DNA from: Pipra filicauda
Taxonomy: Eukaryota > Chordata > Aves > Passeriformes > Pipridae
Direction of reading: 5' to 3'
DNA length: 64,000 nucleotides
Assembly: GCF_003945595.2 (NCBI RefSeq)
Contig: NW_024104096.1
Coordinates: 3,529,501-3,593,500 of the forward strand
Shown piece by piece: positions 51,497-64,000 of the stretch. A model generated the notes under the pieces. It saw only the letters and a program-made list of their open reading frames with translations, did not search any database and was not told where the DNA came from. Position 1 is the stretch's first letter; the number at the start of each line of letters is the position of its first letter. The position numbers and the translations under genes are program-made.

Positions 51497-54400
51497 TCTA
51501 GTAGCTCTAAAGTTTAGAGGACAATATCAGAACCATGTTTGACAGGGCAGAGAAAATGTGTAGGATAAGAAGTTACTGAATGTCTCAACCAGGTTAGTGG
51601 CTTGATAAAGAGAGTTGCATTGAGGGAAGGGTGAGTAGAACATACATTATTTGCTCCCAGCAGCACCATGCCTGATGGGCTGGAGCAGCCTCTGGGTACT
51701 ACCCAGCCGACCATGATGCAGGGAACCACACATCAGCAAGTCCTCCCTTTTCCTCATCCAAACAGCTGGATTGGAGGAGGTGGGAGAAGAATGAGGGTGA
51801 GAGGGTACTGTGAAGGGATTTCAGGAACATGACAGAGAAGACTGTTGGTATAGGAAATACAGAATATGGATTGTTAAGAAACCAGGCTTCTTTATCAGAA
51901 GCAGTTTCACCTTCAGCAGGTATATCTTTCACAGGCTGCTTCTTAGATATGCTCATTACTAATTGAAATTAGAAGCTGTTTACTTGTTCCATCTGCACCT
52001 GGAAGACCTTAGTTTGTTTATGCTACATCTCTCCTGGAGTTCTAATTCTCATTTTTGTATTTGAATTTTCTAATATAAAAGTAGCTAGCTTATTTTTTTC
52101 CCCCCTATTTTTAAATTTATTTTTTTTGTCAGACAGCCTGTTCCAAAGTCTCTGTTCTAACAGGCATAGATTTCAGTCTACCTCTATTGGTGCAGTTATT
52201 TCATATGCTTAATTTTTCTCCTTTCTGTCTTAAGCCATTAACTCTTTTACTGTGTTTATTTTACTTGCTGTTGTAGCTGTTAGCCCTATCTAGCATAGAC
52301 ATAGTTGATGGCAACTCAAACTTTTGAGATAACGGTCAGTATCCAGTCATACAAAGCAATGCTATGTATCTTGAGTTCTCTGAGAGAAGGCAATTCTCTT
52401 CTTGGAGCTCTGATCAAGAGCAGGGTTGGGATAAGACAGGATGAAGTCAGACTGTGAGGAGCTGACCTGAAGTGCAAACAAATTATTTCTGGGAGAAGTC
52501 TCAGAAACTAATCAGAGGCTTAGGGATATGGTGCAGTACTGTTGGGTCTAACTGGAGATGCTTGGGGTCAGGAGGGGAGCCAGAGAAGATTCAGGGAATC
52601 CCTGCTGGAAACTGAAGTGCAGGAGTCTGACAGGAAGTTGGCTGGTGTACTTCGGAGCTTCGTGTGAGGATTTTTACAACAGTAGTGAGTGGTATTGATC
52701 TTATCCTTGGAGTGTCTGTTGGGCTGAAGGCCGTGGGTTGTACTTACTTGCAACAGACTATCTATGTATAAATGTTTCAGGTGGTAGCAGTGGGAAAGAG
52801 ATCCAAAGTATTAGGCTAAGTATGTCTAGGGCATTATCTAAAGGGATTATGAATTAATGGATCCGTTTCTCTTGCACTGAGGGTTGAGAAGATGAAGAGA
52901 TTTCGTTCTAGTTGAAAATCCTCTTTGTTATGTTGAAGTATTTTTAATAGAATATGTAATTCTTCACACTTAGTACAAGCAAATGGATAGCTAGATCTTG
53001 GTTTTTTGTTCTTTTATTTCTACTCAGCTGAAGTTTCTTAAAATCCCTTGGTATTTGAAAAGACCTAAAATGCTTAAAAGTAAGTGAAGATCTTAATTAA
53101 TGATAACCTTATTGCATCTAAAGGCTCAGCCGCATAAGCTGGATGTCTCCTTTTAGTGTGATATATTTTTATTTCTTCATCTTTTGAATAGCTGAAGATA
53201 GTGTGTTTGTCAGAAATTAAAAATGGAAAAATAACCTGTGCATTCTTCTTTTGTGTCCCTCTTCCTGGCATAAACTGAGATCATCTGCAAGATCAAATAT
53301 CTGCAAGAATCTGTGTTCTTGTAACTGAAAGTCCGCTGTAGATGTTTATTGGACAGGGTCACGTCTCTCTGAGTTATTAATGAAATTTGATTAATGTATT
53401 TTATTATTTCACTGATTATGCCTTATTTTACATCTTTTTGTATGGTCACTATAAAATAATATGTCACTTAATAGTGGGGGAAAAAAGCTGACATTACGTA
53501 TCTCTCTAGGTTTTTTCAAATTCTTCATGGTTTTACTACAGGCTCAAAAGTGAACAGACCCATACAAAAAAGTTTCAATAATTGGAATGAATTTCTGAAT
53601 CACTGTAGTTAGGTACATGATTCCAGATACACCTCAGTTTTTCAGGGTTTTTCTTCTTGTTTGTTGGGTCTGAATGTGAAGGAGTGATTCTGTTCTAGTA
53701 TGTGACTGCTGCTATGCCCTCTGGCTTCTGTATGAAATAGTGAAGCAAAATGATCTGTTGTTTGAACGAGTATGAAACCCTAGGTACGTTCCCACATGGA
53801 AGTCTCATGTTCAGTGTGTCATAGGTCTGTCTCGCTTAAATTCTTATTATTAGAAATTCATTTTCTGAGTGTAATGAAGTAACACATCACAAACTCATGT
53901 TTTAGTCAGTGTGATTGTGAATATAGATCGGGTGTTCAACAACCAAGATGTAATAGTAAAATGTCCTTTATAATGTACAGTAGTCATGATAGATTTTGTA
54001 AAACAGATATTGTTTGAGAGCATCCAGCTTAATTTGATAAATAATTCTTTAAAGATACCATCTATTCAGGCCTCATGTTTTTGGGTCCAGTACCTTCATA
54101 GTGTAGATTCGTGAATCTTCACTGATTATTGAAAGTCCCTTCTCCAACTTTTTTCCAGTTTTCAATTTATTTCAACTTTTCTTTCCCAACTATCATTTCT
54201 TTGTTTTTTACCCCGTTCCAGTCTCTTATGTGACAGTTAGAACTCAGGGTTGTGCATGAATGCCCTGTGTCACCTTTTACACATTCTTTGTGTCTTGGGA
54301 TACTATTCAAAAGCTCTAACTTGGAAGAGTAAGAATCCTTAGTAGATGCATTTTAAGGAAAAGTGGCCTGTTATGATGCTCCTCTGATTTTTTGTGGTAA

Positions 54401-55607
54401 TATATCTTGATTTCTTCCTCATCTGTTCTCCATATACCAGTTGTGTTAAATCTGTAAGCTGGCTTTCATTTCTTACCTTGTTGTTCCACTCTTTCTGAAA
54501 GATGGGATGCTGAAGTTGTCCTGTTTCAGTAATGCTGTGACTGCTCCTGTCTGTGGGAGCTCTGCCTTTCACTGTGGGGAGACACGTGCACAAGTAGAAG
54601 AGGAGTGTGAAAATCCTGGCGTTCTCCCAGGAACAGCTTGCCTCTTCTGCTGTAAAAACTTCAGTGTTAAAGATGTTGTCCCAGACTTGACAACAGCCTT
54701 GATAGGGAGAAAATGCAGAGTGTTAGAGAGTGGTTTTTAGTATAGAAGAGAAGCCAAGCAAGATTAAACCAATCTGGGAGTTTAAGGCATGCAAACTGAT
54801 CATCAAAAGATGAAGCATGCTGAAATTGCTAAGCTGGTTGGATGAAGGAATGAAAATCCTGCAAGCAGTAACTCAACAATAATGAAACAAATTATTCTTA
54901 TTTTTTCAGTCCTTAATAAACGGAGACAGGGGAAGGCACATACAGATGTTAAATTTTGCATTAAACCCTCAAAGACACAATGAGAGGGAACAGAGTAGGT
55001 AATTTTCTCATATTACATTGTAACTTGTCTCTCAGTACTTGGCATTATTTGAAATAACTTCGTTGAAGTGGGTGAACTTTGATCCTAATGAAGAACATTT
55101 GATCACATTAAGTGCAGACTTCAACTGGTGTTTATCCTGAAGAAATGTTTGCAAGTATTGTATGTATATCTAAAATTAGTATATTTAGTGTATTTTATCC
55201 TGATATGCAAATTTCTGTGTTTACTGCTTTCCAAATCGTGCTCGATTTTTCAGTTTCTCTTAGCAGAAAGAAGAATTCATATAGACTTGCTTTTTCTTCC
55301 TGCTCTTTCATCGTGCAAATACAGGTTTGGAATGAGGCTGTATAGGCTTGGCCTTGAAGGATGCAAAGTACTGTTAGCCTAATGCCTTCTGGTGCTGATA
55401 GAGTGGAAATCATTTACTCCAAGTATATCATACCTTGGGGGCAGACCCTGCTATAGCCTTAGCTCCTCTGTGTACTTTGCAGTGGAAAGGTGATTATGAC
55501 TGCTTTTGGGAGAGGAGAGTAAGTGTCGAGGTTGTCTGAGGTGTACTGCTACCTGTAATACAGTAGGTTACTACAGCTCTGGAAATCAGACCTGTTGATG
55601 TAAATGC

Positions 55608-55733
55608 TTTTTTTTTTGGGGGGGGGTGGGAGTGGTGGTGGTTTGGTGGGAGGTTGTTTGTTTGTTTGTTTTGTGTGTTTTGATTGTTGTTTTTTTTTTT
55701 CAAGTGTGGTTTGTTTTGTTGGGTTTTTTGTTT
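55608..55733 (+). repeat. G/T-rich strand-asymmetric tract with G-quadruplex potential
   Basis: About 125 bases are almost free of C on the + strand. A T run is followed by nine Gs, TGGG, and GGTGG/GGTGGG repeats (G runs at about 55618-55651), then (TTTG)n and further T runs. Several G3 or longer runs with short loops are compatible with a G-quadruplex on the ADK coding strand. Confidence 0.8.
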
Positions 55734-58700
55734 AAGTAGACTTGGTTGTCCAAGTCAGTGCTAATACATAAATAAAGGGTGCTTAAATAGGCTAACTTAT
55801 TGGAATTACATACAGGAATAGTAGTTGGGAAGATGGATGTTATGTATAATCCTAAGAACACAGCAGGGAATTAGCCTTTGAGAAAAAACCCTTAGCTAAT
55901 CTGAATGCTGTCTGGGCAGATTGAGCTAATGTTTTCTGTAGATGCATTGATTTTAGTGTCTAGTTTGGGTTTCCTCTACTTCTGAATTGAATCTTCCATC
56001 TGTCCCCACTTATTGTACTTGACTTCCCATTGTAGAGTGGTCTCTGAGCACATAAACTGAATTCTTTTTGAGCTAAACAAAAAAGGCAGTGTGTTCCAGG
56101 AGCATGCCTTATCTGCCCCAGCAGCTGTGAACTCAGGCTACTGGAGTAGGCAAGAGCCAATCTGAAGCTGCCCTGAAATACCTGTACAGTGCTTGCCCAC
56201 TCCTAACATCAGCTAATTGTCTGGCTCTATCATGGCTCCATATATAGGAGCTTTAAATGATTTTTAGTCCTAGGACTGCTTGGGACAATGCACTGTCCAC
56301 TGAGATATCTGCATGGGTACCCTGGCATAGGTGAACCTTTCAAATGTGGGTCTGCTGCTGCTGAGCTCACAGTCGTTAATGTATCTGAAACTTTTCTATT
56401 CTTTGAAGAATAAAGAAGTGAAGACATGGTGAAGAGCTCACCGCTGTTCTTGGAAAAGAATAACGACCAATGAGGGATTTAAAGATGAGAGAAGAATTAG
56501 GACTGGACTTGAATGCATGAACTGGCTGTTAGTAATGCTTGTTAGTTCAGGGATGTTTTCATACAGTTAAGATTTTACAAAAGTTTGGTCTTCATAAGCT
56601 GGATCTGGCGTACTAGTAGCTGACTGCTCCCCTTTTTGTGGTTCAAGATAAGTTCTACTTTTAGCCTTAGCACAAACTGTCTTAGTAGAGACTTTAATAT
56701 CACTGCAAGATTTTTTTGGTATCAGTTGTATTTTTAATTTCATTTGCAATACTTAGATGTCAGAGTAATTGCTGCTCGCCAAATCATTTAAGTAAAACAA
56801 AGCTCATAGATATTAAATAGAAGTAGAACATGGAAAAAAATGTTGGGAGTAGCAAAAGAAAGAAATGGAATAGTTGTGTGTTTGTACCACCCAAGTTGTG
56901 AGTGAAATAAGCAGTGGGAATTGTCACCCTCCACTCTTGACATACATGAGAGAAAGTGATGTGAGTTTAACAGAAGGGAGGAGGAAGTTGTTTGATGATG
57001 CATCTATTGTCCTCTCTGAGGTTCACATTTTATTTTCATTTCCTTGTTATTTACTTAGAAGCCTGTTAATTCATCCTCAACTTTCTTGTACTGATAGACT
57101 ACTAACCTGTTTCTTAGGGTTTGGTTTTTTCGACTTCTGTTTTGAAGTTAGACTGGAGCATCTGGACTGGGGCCTGATTCTCCAGTGTATAGGATTTGAA
57201 ATATTTTGAATGACTGTTCCTCAGCCTGAAATGGTTTTGGGTTTTTTGTACATCTGCCATACCTTGAGTTATCAGTGAGCTGGAATTTCTGGTGAGTGTT
57301 GTTGTCATATCACTGTTGAGGGAGAGAAAGAGAGATCAGTTCTATTCTTAAACTTTACCAACAGGTATCAAATTGTCAGTAGGCCAAGCATGAAAAAACT
57401 GACCTACTTCTGTGGATGAGAGAGGCTTGATAGCATGTTTGAATTACTGTGGGGAAGAGCAGCACTTTGACCTGCATGTGGGTTGACTTTCAAAGGGTTT
57501 TGGAGGTAGAGGAATGTGTCGTCTTGTTGGTTTGTTTGGGTTCTTTTTTCTTAATCTTTATAGCTGAGCGTTCTTAACTTGTTTGAATTCCTATGATAGT
57601 CATGGTGTGGTCGTTGTAAAATTCATTTGTTAGCCTTTCAGAGGAAGGACGTGCATGCTTATTGTAAATTACATGCATCAAATTGATTTGAAATTGGACC
57701 ATTAGTTACATTGATTTAAAGTGCCAGAAAATTGATCTAAATTTCATAATTTAAGAATGGAACTAGTTTCTTTTACTTATGGAAGGATGATTTATTTAGA
57801 GACCAACTGGAGCATGAGTACTTGTATAATAAAGTAGATAATGGAGAGGCAGCAGTGCCGGCAAAGAAGTAAAAGGGCTCACAGTTTATTCAGAAAATAA
57901 TTTCATTGTAACCTATTAAAAATCAAACATACCTGAATATTTCTGGATTTCTTGTTAAAATGTGTTTCCACATAGTGTCACATTTTTAACAAATGCATTT
58001 CTTTCCTTTCCCTTTTTAGTATGCTTTGAAGATTTGGTTGGCAAGCATTGTGTCTATTTAATAAAACCATCTAAATAAAAGGCTTTTTCAATAGTAATGA
58101 ATAAGATGCTCTACTAGCATAATAGATTCAGATGCTCTTTAGGAAAATTCAGAAGTTAAGTGTATTGGAAAGTTTGAAAAGGTGTCAGATACTGAAATTA
58201 CCCTGAGAAGCAACAGTTGGAGGAGTGTGAAAGTAAAATTTGAACTCTGTTTTTGTTTCTAAACTCTTGCATGTTGTGGTACTGCTCTGGATAAACTGTT
58301 AATCCTGTGGGTAGCTTTGTGGAGCCAGCAAACACAGTTTGGCCACGTTGAAATGGGCGCTGTTTGTGTTTTGAATGAAGCAAAGTGAACTTGCACAAAG
58401 GTGGAGTGTAACAGTGTGAAAGCGATGTAAACAGCAGAGTACCGAGTGTAGGTGACACTGACAAGTGCTGGTATGTTATAGAAAATTTTTAACCACTTGA
58501 GGCAGTTAATTCTGTGTCCTCACATAATGAATTAATAGCAGGAAGCATTTTCATTCATTCCTGTAAATCGTGATCTCTGATCCACAGGGTCCTCTTAAAC
58601 TTTAAAGGTTTTTTTTTTCGTACAGCTGAATTTGAATGTCTTGGTACGGAGCTTTTTCCATTTGTCTTAGATTTTGGTGTTTCATTTTACCAAAGTCATT

Positions 58701-60013
58701 TGGCTAATTCATTATTATCTTAAACAGAAAACTGATTTTGTGTTTGTTTAGTGTGAATGGATTTGCTGAAAATTCTCGTAAGGATGCAAAAAGTAAATCA
58801 GAACATTATGATCAATTGTGATTATTCCTGTTGAGTTTCATTATAGTCTTAATATCTTGTATATACAGAGAGCAACACTGGTGCTGAGCTGTGTGAATAA
58901 ATAATGTGTGATTAGATTAACTGTAAGCCTATAAAAATGTTTAGGAGGGACCAATACTGAGTTTGAGAGCAGGGGTGGGGAAAAAAAGGGGGTTTTGTGC
59001 CTTACTGTGTTCAGGTTATTGAGGCTAAGTACATTGAGAATCCAATAATATGTGTGGTTTATCAGACAAGTCATGGCAGTTCTAAACCTGAAACAGTTTT
59101 TGAAATAGATTATGATGCATTAATTTTAACTTTTCCAAGCTGAGTTCAGCAAATGTAATGAAAGAGATTTATAAAAGCAAGTGAAAATGGAAGGCATAGC
59201 AGTAGATATAGAGATATTGAATTTATTTCTGTTAATAGAAAAATGTTGTAATTATCAATTATAGTAAGCAAGTCAGTTATATTAATCTGTTTGCTTAAAT
59301 GTGATGTTTGTTTCGATTCTTTGAGAAAGATGGCAAGTATTGAAATAAAATAGTGGTAAGATGTTTTAATTTTGGTTGTGAATAAAGCAAGCGTTAGGAG
59401 ACAGGGAGTGAAGAGAGCCAATGATTAAAGCTTTAATTAAAATTATTAAAGCTTTTTGACTCTTCTTTTTTGTTAACTTACAATAAAAAAGCATTGCAGT
59501 TTACCTTTTCAAATAATTTTTTATGTTTATCTGCAAAGTTACTCAATGGCTGTTTCACTTTCCCTGTTTGGTATTCATTTAAATATATAAGAAAATTATT
59601 TTTAAAAATAAAATGTTTCTACTTGTTGGTAGATCTGTTAACAGCCAAGAAGGTAAAACTTACTTAAAGATTTTGTTTATGTAGTAAATGCATCTTTAAA
59701 AAAATTGCATTCTAAGTTGCCCTGTAAGTAGAACCATTAGTAATGAGCATCATAGAGGGACCTGACAAAGTATGAATTATTCACTGGTAGATTATTATAT
59801 CTTTGTTGTTAGCATGCAAGATAATGAACATAATTACTATGGCAGTGTACTCAGGGGAATGTGCAGTTCTTCCCTCTATCTACCCTGGAGTTACCATCCA
59901 AAGGAGTATTAAGCAAATATGGATGAGGACTGGTGGCTGAGTTGCTGCTGCTTATTTCCCTCTGCTGCTTAGTAAGTGCATATGCTTTGTACACTTTAAC
60001 ATTAGAGGTGTTT

Positions 60014-60033
60014 GGGGTTTTTTGGGGTGGGGG
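60014..60033 (+). repeat. G-run cluster GGGG-T6-GGGG-T-GGGGG
   Basis: Three long G runs lie within 20 bases, flanked by T-rich sequence. Only three G3+ runs are present, so an intramolecular four-run quadruplex would need a split run or a bulge. Confidence 0.75.
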
Positions 60034-62621
60034 TTTTTTTGTTTGTTTTTAATTTTTGAGAGTAATAATCATCCTCCTGTTCTCAGTCTGGCAGTTTTGT
60101 GTACTGACTAAAAGGATTTGATGTTTAATTGTAGCAGCTTTATAGATGTACCCTCTTCTATTAGAAGAGTCTGTTATAGTAAATTAGTATGAACAGTCTA
60201 ATTGCTTAGGAAATCCAGGGTAAAAGGTTAATCAGCAATTTAACTTTCTTTAAAAGACTTAGCTTGTTATGATTTACATGTCTTAAAGAACTTTGCCAGG
60301 CATTAGTTTGTACGCTTCTCTAATCTGTGAGGCTGCCCACCTGATCTTAAGTTAAGCTTTCTTGGTGAACCAGTTTTCTGGTTTAGATTATGATAACATA
60401 AATTATCTGTAATAAGCCATCCTAATTAATGTTGGTAAATCTACAGCTCTGCTCCAATTACACACTAATCAATTATACACTAATTTAATTCTACTTAGCT
60501 TGATACAGTGCATCATTAATCAGGTTCAGATTTAATACAACAGATTTACTGTATTAGCCAAAAAATTGGTGCACTTAAGGAGAGGGAAATAAAGGAAGTC
60601 ACTAGGCCAAACAGTGTACATAAATACTTTCTTATCAATAATGTGTTACAGAAGATTTCGTTTTTCCTAGGGGAAGAATAACTGAAACTAGTTCTTTCTT
60701 TTTGAACAGATTATTCTTACAAGCTGAAACCATTGATAATATAATACATTTAAGCAGATCATGGTGGTCGTTCTGAATGCTATACCTAATTATCTAATAT
60801 AGGCAATTGCCTCAGTTCTGATGTTATTTAAATGATTAGTTACAAATTAAATATATAAATTCTGCTTGGACTTTTAAAGGCTTTACCCACCTATAATTCT
60901 TCGTAGGAGTTTAACATATCTGCTGTCCTTACTGGTGAGAGAGTTCCCTGTGAAAAAGGCTGTCTGCATGCTCTCTTTTCCCTCTCCCTTCACAAGGCCT
61001 AGGAACGACTGAAATCTGCCACCTGGAGAACCTCTAAAAGTTTGAGTTGCAGGATGCAGTTACTTTGAAAAGTACAGATGCCACACAGAGCTAATATGGT
61101 TTCCAAAAGAGCTCCTAAATAAAGACATTAAACAGACAAATAGAAAATTCTTAAAAATACAAGAGAGAACCTAGCCAACAAAAGAAAACACGGTCTGCAG
61201 ATGAGATCGTGTAAAAACCCCCATTCCTCTCAGAAATAGTTTAGTGTAACTAAGAAAAGGTTGCAGGGGAATAAGGGACTTGAACAGTTATTTCATAAAA
61301 TAAAATACTAGGTAGAAACTAAATTGAGTAATAAATGAAGTTAAATTTTCTTACTCAGAGGAAAGTATGATAAGTTCTTGAAAACAGGAACAAGGGAACA
61401 CATGGATAATGATTGCTATCCTCGGGCCTGCTCTTATGGATGATATGCGTCTTTGCAAAGAAAGGGATCTGAAAAAGTACTGGTTTTGATTCTGCCTGTT
61501 TAGGTACAAAAAAAATCATGACCAGGATTTGTTTTCTTCTGCTGTATAAGCTCTTGGTCTGTCCATGTTCAAGGTTTCTGCTGATAAAATACATATATGA
61601 AATTCTTAGATCCAGACGGTTTGCAGTAAGGGCTTGGGAAAATACAGTTATTTGTCTTCCAGAATCTTAATTTGAGATTTGTGTGTGATGCTTTGATTGT
61701 CATTGCCATTGCATTTGCAATACTGTCCTAAAACTCCAAGTCATGTTAAGATAATCATGTGTTCAGGTGATCAGCAGCTTCAGTTCATTTTTCCAGGAGA
61801 TTTGCAGGTCAGCCATTTAGAGCCCTTCAATTTGCAAAGACTTGATTTAGCTTAATGATCTTTGCCAGACGAGCTTGATTTCTCTGTTGTAGGATCTAAA
61901 ACTGAACCAATGAGGCAAAAAAAGGTCTTTGAAACTTCTCTGGATATTAAATACTTCATGTCTTCAGGATGTGTCTTTGTCCAGTGATATATTGTATTTA
62001 CATTTTGGGGAAATACTTCTCCTTTCTACAAGTTAAGCTAACAAATGTGCAGTTAAATATCAGTTCCAATAACAATGTGATGATTGTATGTGAAACAGAA
62101 GAGTTTACTTTTGGGAGTATTTTTAGTGTGAATGTGCCTAATTGTCTCTGAAAGTGATGTAAAGTAATCTGCCTTGGTTTATGTTAAAAGTGACAATCAG
62201 CATTTGTACAGGCAGTTATTGTCATCTCCACTAAGGTGGCAGTAACTGTCAACTGTGTGATTGTCTTAAATTCTTCAGTCTTGATAACAAGTGGACATCT
62301 CCATGCCGATGGTTTTTTGATAATATGATCATACACTGTTTTTTATGGAGAATTGTTCAGAGCACAATATGAAATGGGTGGTAATTCTGTAATGAAAAGA
62401 TGTCCTTGTGCATAGAACATCATACGCTGTGGAAGATGGGATATGTGAATACGAATGATAAGAGAGAGAGTGAAAAGTGAGGATGTGGTTCCTTTACAGC
62501 AGAACTGAAGAATCTCCTGGAAGGTGCATTTCTGGTCTTCTCTGTAACTTTTCTAATTTTCACACGTGATTTTTTTTTTTCTCTTTTCTGAGGGTCTGAC
62601 TTGTGATCTTAACGTGCTGAG

Positions 62622-62637
62622 TACATACATACATACA
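62622..62637 (+). repeat. (TACA)4 microsatellite
   Basis: Four exact TACA units in intron 3. Confidence 0.9.
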
Positions 62638-63851
62638 ACTATAACGAGATGAGTGGAAATTATACTTCAAATATATTAGGTACTAAATAAACCTGAATGC
62701 AGAGAAAAACAGGTCCTAAGTCTAAAATGTTGAGTACTCAAAATTATTTTTTTTTTCCTTGTGCTCCCACAGAAAGAGGATGATTATACCTTTAATCTCA
62801 GTAGAATCCTATGTGAATATATTTGTTTATACTCAAATGCAAGTGTTTCACCAGAGAAATTTATGTCACAAAATACTGCTGAGAAAGTCAACAATTCTGT
62901 CTTCTTAAGTGGTGTATAATGGAAGGTGTAGACCCACAGACCGAGTAGGGAGATGAATAGAAAGCAGCACACAAGAATGAACTACAGTCTTATACCCAGC
63001 TTTTCCTAACTTCAAAGTGTTTGACTTTGAACTTAAGTGATTTTAACATAAGGATTTTGAGGGCCATTAATACTGCTTCACACATTTTGCATAGCTCTCT
63101 TCTCAAATTATAACACATTTTGTATTATGTTATAATTTGGAACTTTAGCAATTTTTGGTAACATTTAGTATTGTTTTATTAACGAGACGATAATAATTTA
63201 CAATGGTAAATTGTGTCCACAGTACTTAACTAGTTATTTCAGGAGTTCAGTTTTTAAAAAAAAACATGTCCATGTGATAACTTACTGATGTGCTGAGGTA
63301 CGTGCCACTGTGCATGCCAGTTTTCTGTATAGCATTCCAGGAGGTCTCATTGCAAAGTCATGGAAAGGTTGCAAGTGGTCTGTCATTTCCACAGCAGGAG
63401 TTCAGATTTGTGCAACAGAAAGGCAATAGTTAAGTCCTGATCTATGGTAACTTACATAACATACCATCCATGTTTAGGCAGTAAAAAAGTATATGTACTT
63501 ATGTGCCTGGTTCTATAGGGAAGTAAAACTTTTCACAAAGGTGTCTCACAGTTATGAATTGCCTTTGTTACTCATGGATTAAAGTCTCATATTTTCAAAA
63601 CAAGTTTTTCTAAACATGGGAAGAATGCTAACTACTTTTAAGTTGTGACTTGCAAAAGGTTCCTTATGTTTTCAAGTATTTTATGTTCATATACATTATT
63701 CATAATGGACTTCTATTTAAAACTTAACATAATTTCCCTCTATAATGAATGAGAGCCTATTAATAAAAATATTTAAGATTTGTAAAATGGACAGTCCCCA
63801 ACAATTATGGAAAGTTAATTCAACTGTTATGAAAAGTTACTTTTTAGAAAT

Positions 63852-63863
63852 AAATACGTATTT
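63852..63863. repeat. Perfect palindrome AAATACGTATTT
   Basis: A 12-bp perfect palindrome lies 28 bases upstream of the tRNA-like element. It may be coincidental in this AT-rich sequence. Confidence 0.9.
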
Positions 63864-63890
63864 GCAACATAATTGTGTTTTAAGAGGAGT

Positions 63891-63961
63891 ACTCTGGTGG
63901 TCTAGTGGTTAGAGTGTCTGACTCTCACCGCTGTGACCCGGGTTCGATTCCCGGCCCCCTG
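63891..63961 (+). pseudogene. tRNA-Glu(CTC)-like sequence, probably a tRNA-derived SINE head or tRNA pseudogene
   Basis: From the A box (TGGTCTAGTGG, 63898-63908) to the B box (GGTTCGATTCC, 63941-63951) the sequence aligns without gaps to vertebrate tRNA-Glu, including the anticodon loop CTCTCAC with CTC at 63924-63926 and the T arm CCCGGG-TTCGATTCCCGG. However, the acceptor halves (ACTCTGG and CCCCCTG) do not pair, and the anticodon stem (TCTGA against CGCTG) is broken, so a functional tRNA is unlikely. Intact A and B boxes still allow pol III transcription. The following 39 bases can fold (AGGTGGA at 63965 with TCCACCT at 63994), which suits a SINE body. The window ends before the element does, so the family is unresolved. 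Confidence 0.7.
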
Positions 63962-64000
63962 GGCAGGTGGAGCTCGTCAGCCGTGGAAGGCAATCCACCT

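Larger units (their letters stand above)
37828..64000 (+). other. ADK intron 3, 5' portion, continuing beyond the window
   Basis: No sequence resembling the next ADK exon was found. Contents are a 9-bp hairpin (44555-44577), a CR1 remnant (47603-47730), GC-raised blocks (about 42900-43050, 46130-46270 and 48440-48880), an A14 run (50079-50092), a G/T-rich strand-asymmetric tract (55608-55733), a G-run cluster (60014-60033), small tetranucleotide repeats and a tRNA-like element at the right edge. Open frames are short and unrecognised. Confidence 0.85.

Noticed and set aside
37828..64000. Next ADK exon (FDELVKKFKVEYHAGG region)
   Set aside because: Looked for the expected codons and for acceptor-flanked matches; none seen, consistent with the very long introns of ADK.

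Overview
The window looks like ordinary euchromatic sequence from a bird nuclear genome. Two GC-rich CpG islands sit in AT-rich intronic DNA, splice sites are of vertebrate type, and interspersed repeats are few. The recognisable repeats are short, decayed CR1-type LINE 3' ends, the main avian repeat. No prokaryotic or viral gene, operon, CRISPR array or intact retroelement was seen. The species cannot be named from sequence alone.

The one gene I can support is the 5' part of ADK (adenosine kinase) on the + strand. It has two alternative first exons. Exon 1L (ATG 3790, coding to 3860) lies in CpG island 1 and encodes a basic, lysine-rich leader followed by a glutamine run, matching the nuclear long isoform ADK-L. 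Exon 1S (ATG 12419, coding to 12432) lies in CpG island 2 and encodes only Met-Ala-Thr-Leu plus two bases, matching the cytosolic short isoform ADK-S. Both end in the same phase and can join exon 2 (18873-18947), which carries the GMGNPLLD adenosine-binding motif. Exon 3 (37774-37827) follows. The remaining exons, which hold most of the catalytic domain, are not in the window, so intron 3 runs to at least 64000.

Layout: 1-2740, AT-rich DNA without a recognised exon, probably the first intron of the divergent neighbour AP3M1 on the - strand; 2740-4370, CpG island 1, probably a bidirectional AP3M1/ADK-L promoter; 4370-11450, ADK-L intron; 11450-13000, CpG island 2, the ADK-S promoter; 13000-18872, intron; 18948-37773, intron 2; 37828-64000, start of intron 3. 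The window ends in a tRNA-Glu(CTC)-like sequence with good internal pol III boxes but broken stems, followed by a foldable tail. It is probably the head of a tRNA-derived SINE or a tRNA pseudogene, cut by the window edge.

Functionally the window shows how one enzyme gets two N-termini. Separate promoters supply either a nuclear-targeting leader or a minimal leader to a shared kinase body. I found no clear previously undescribed system. The most interesting points are the glutamine run next to the nuclear signal, YY1-type motifs shared by the two promoters, triplet repeats in the ADK-S promoter and 5' UTR, and the structured tRNA-like element at the right edge.
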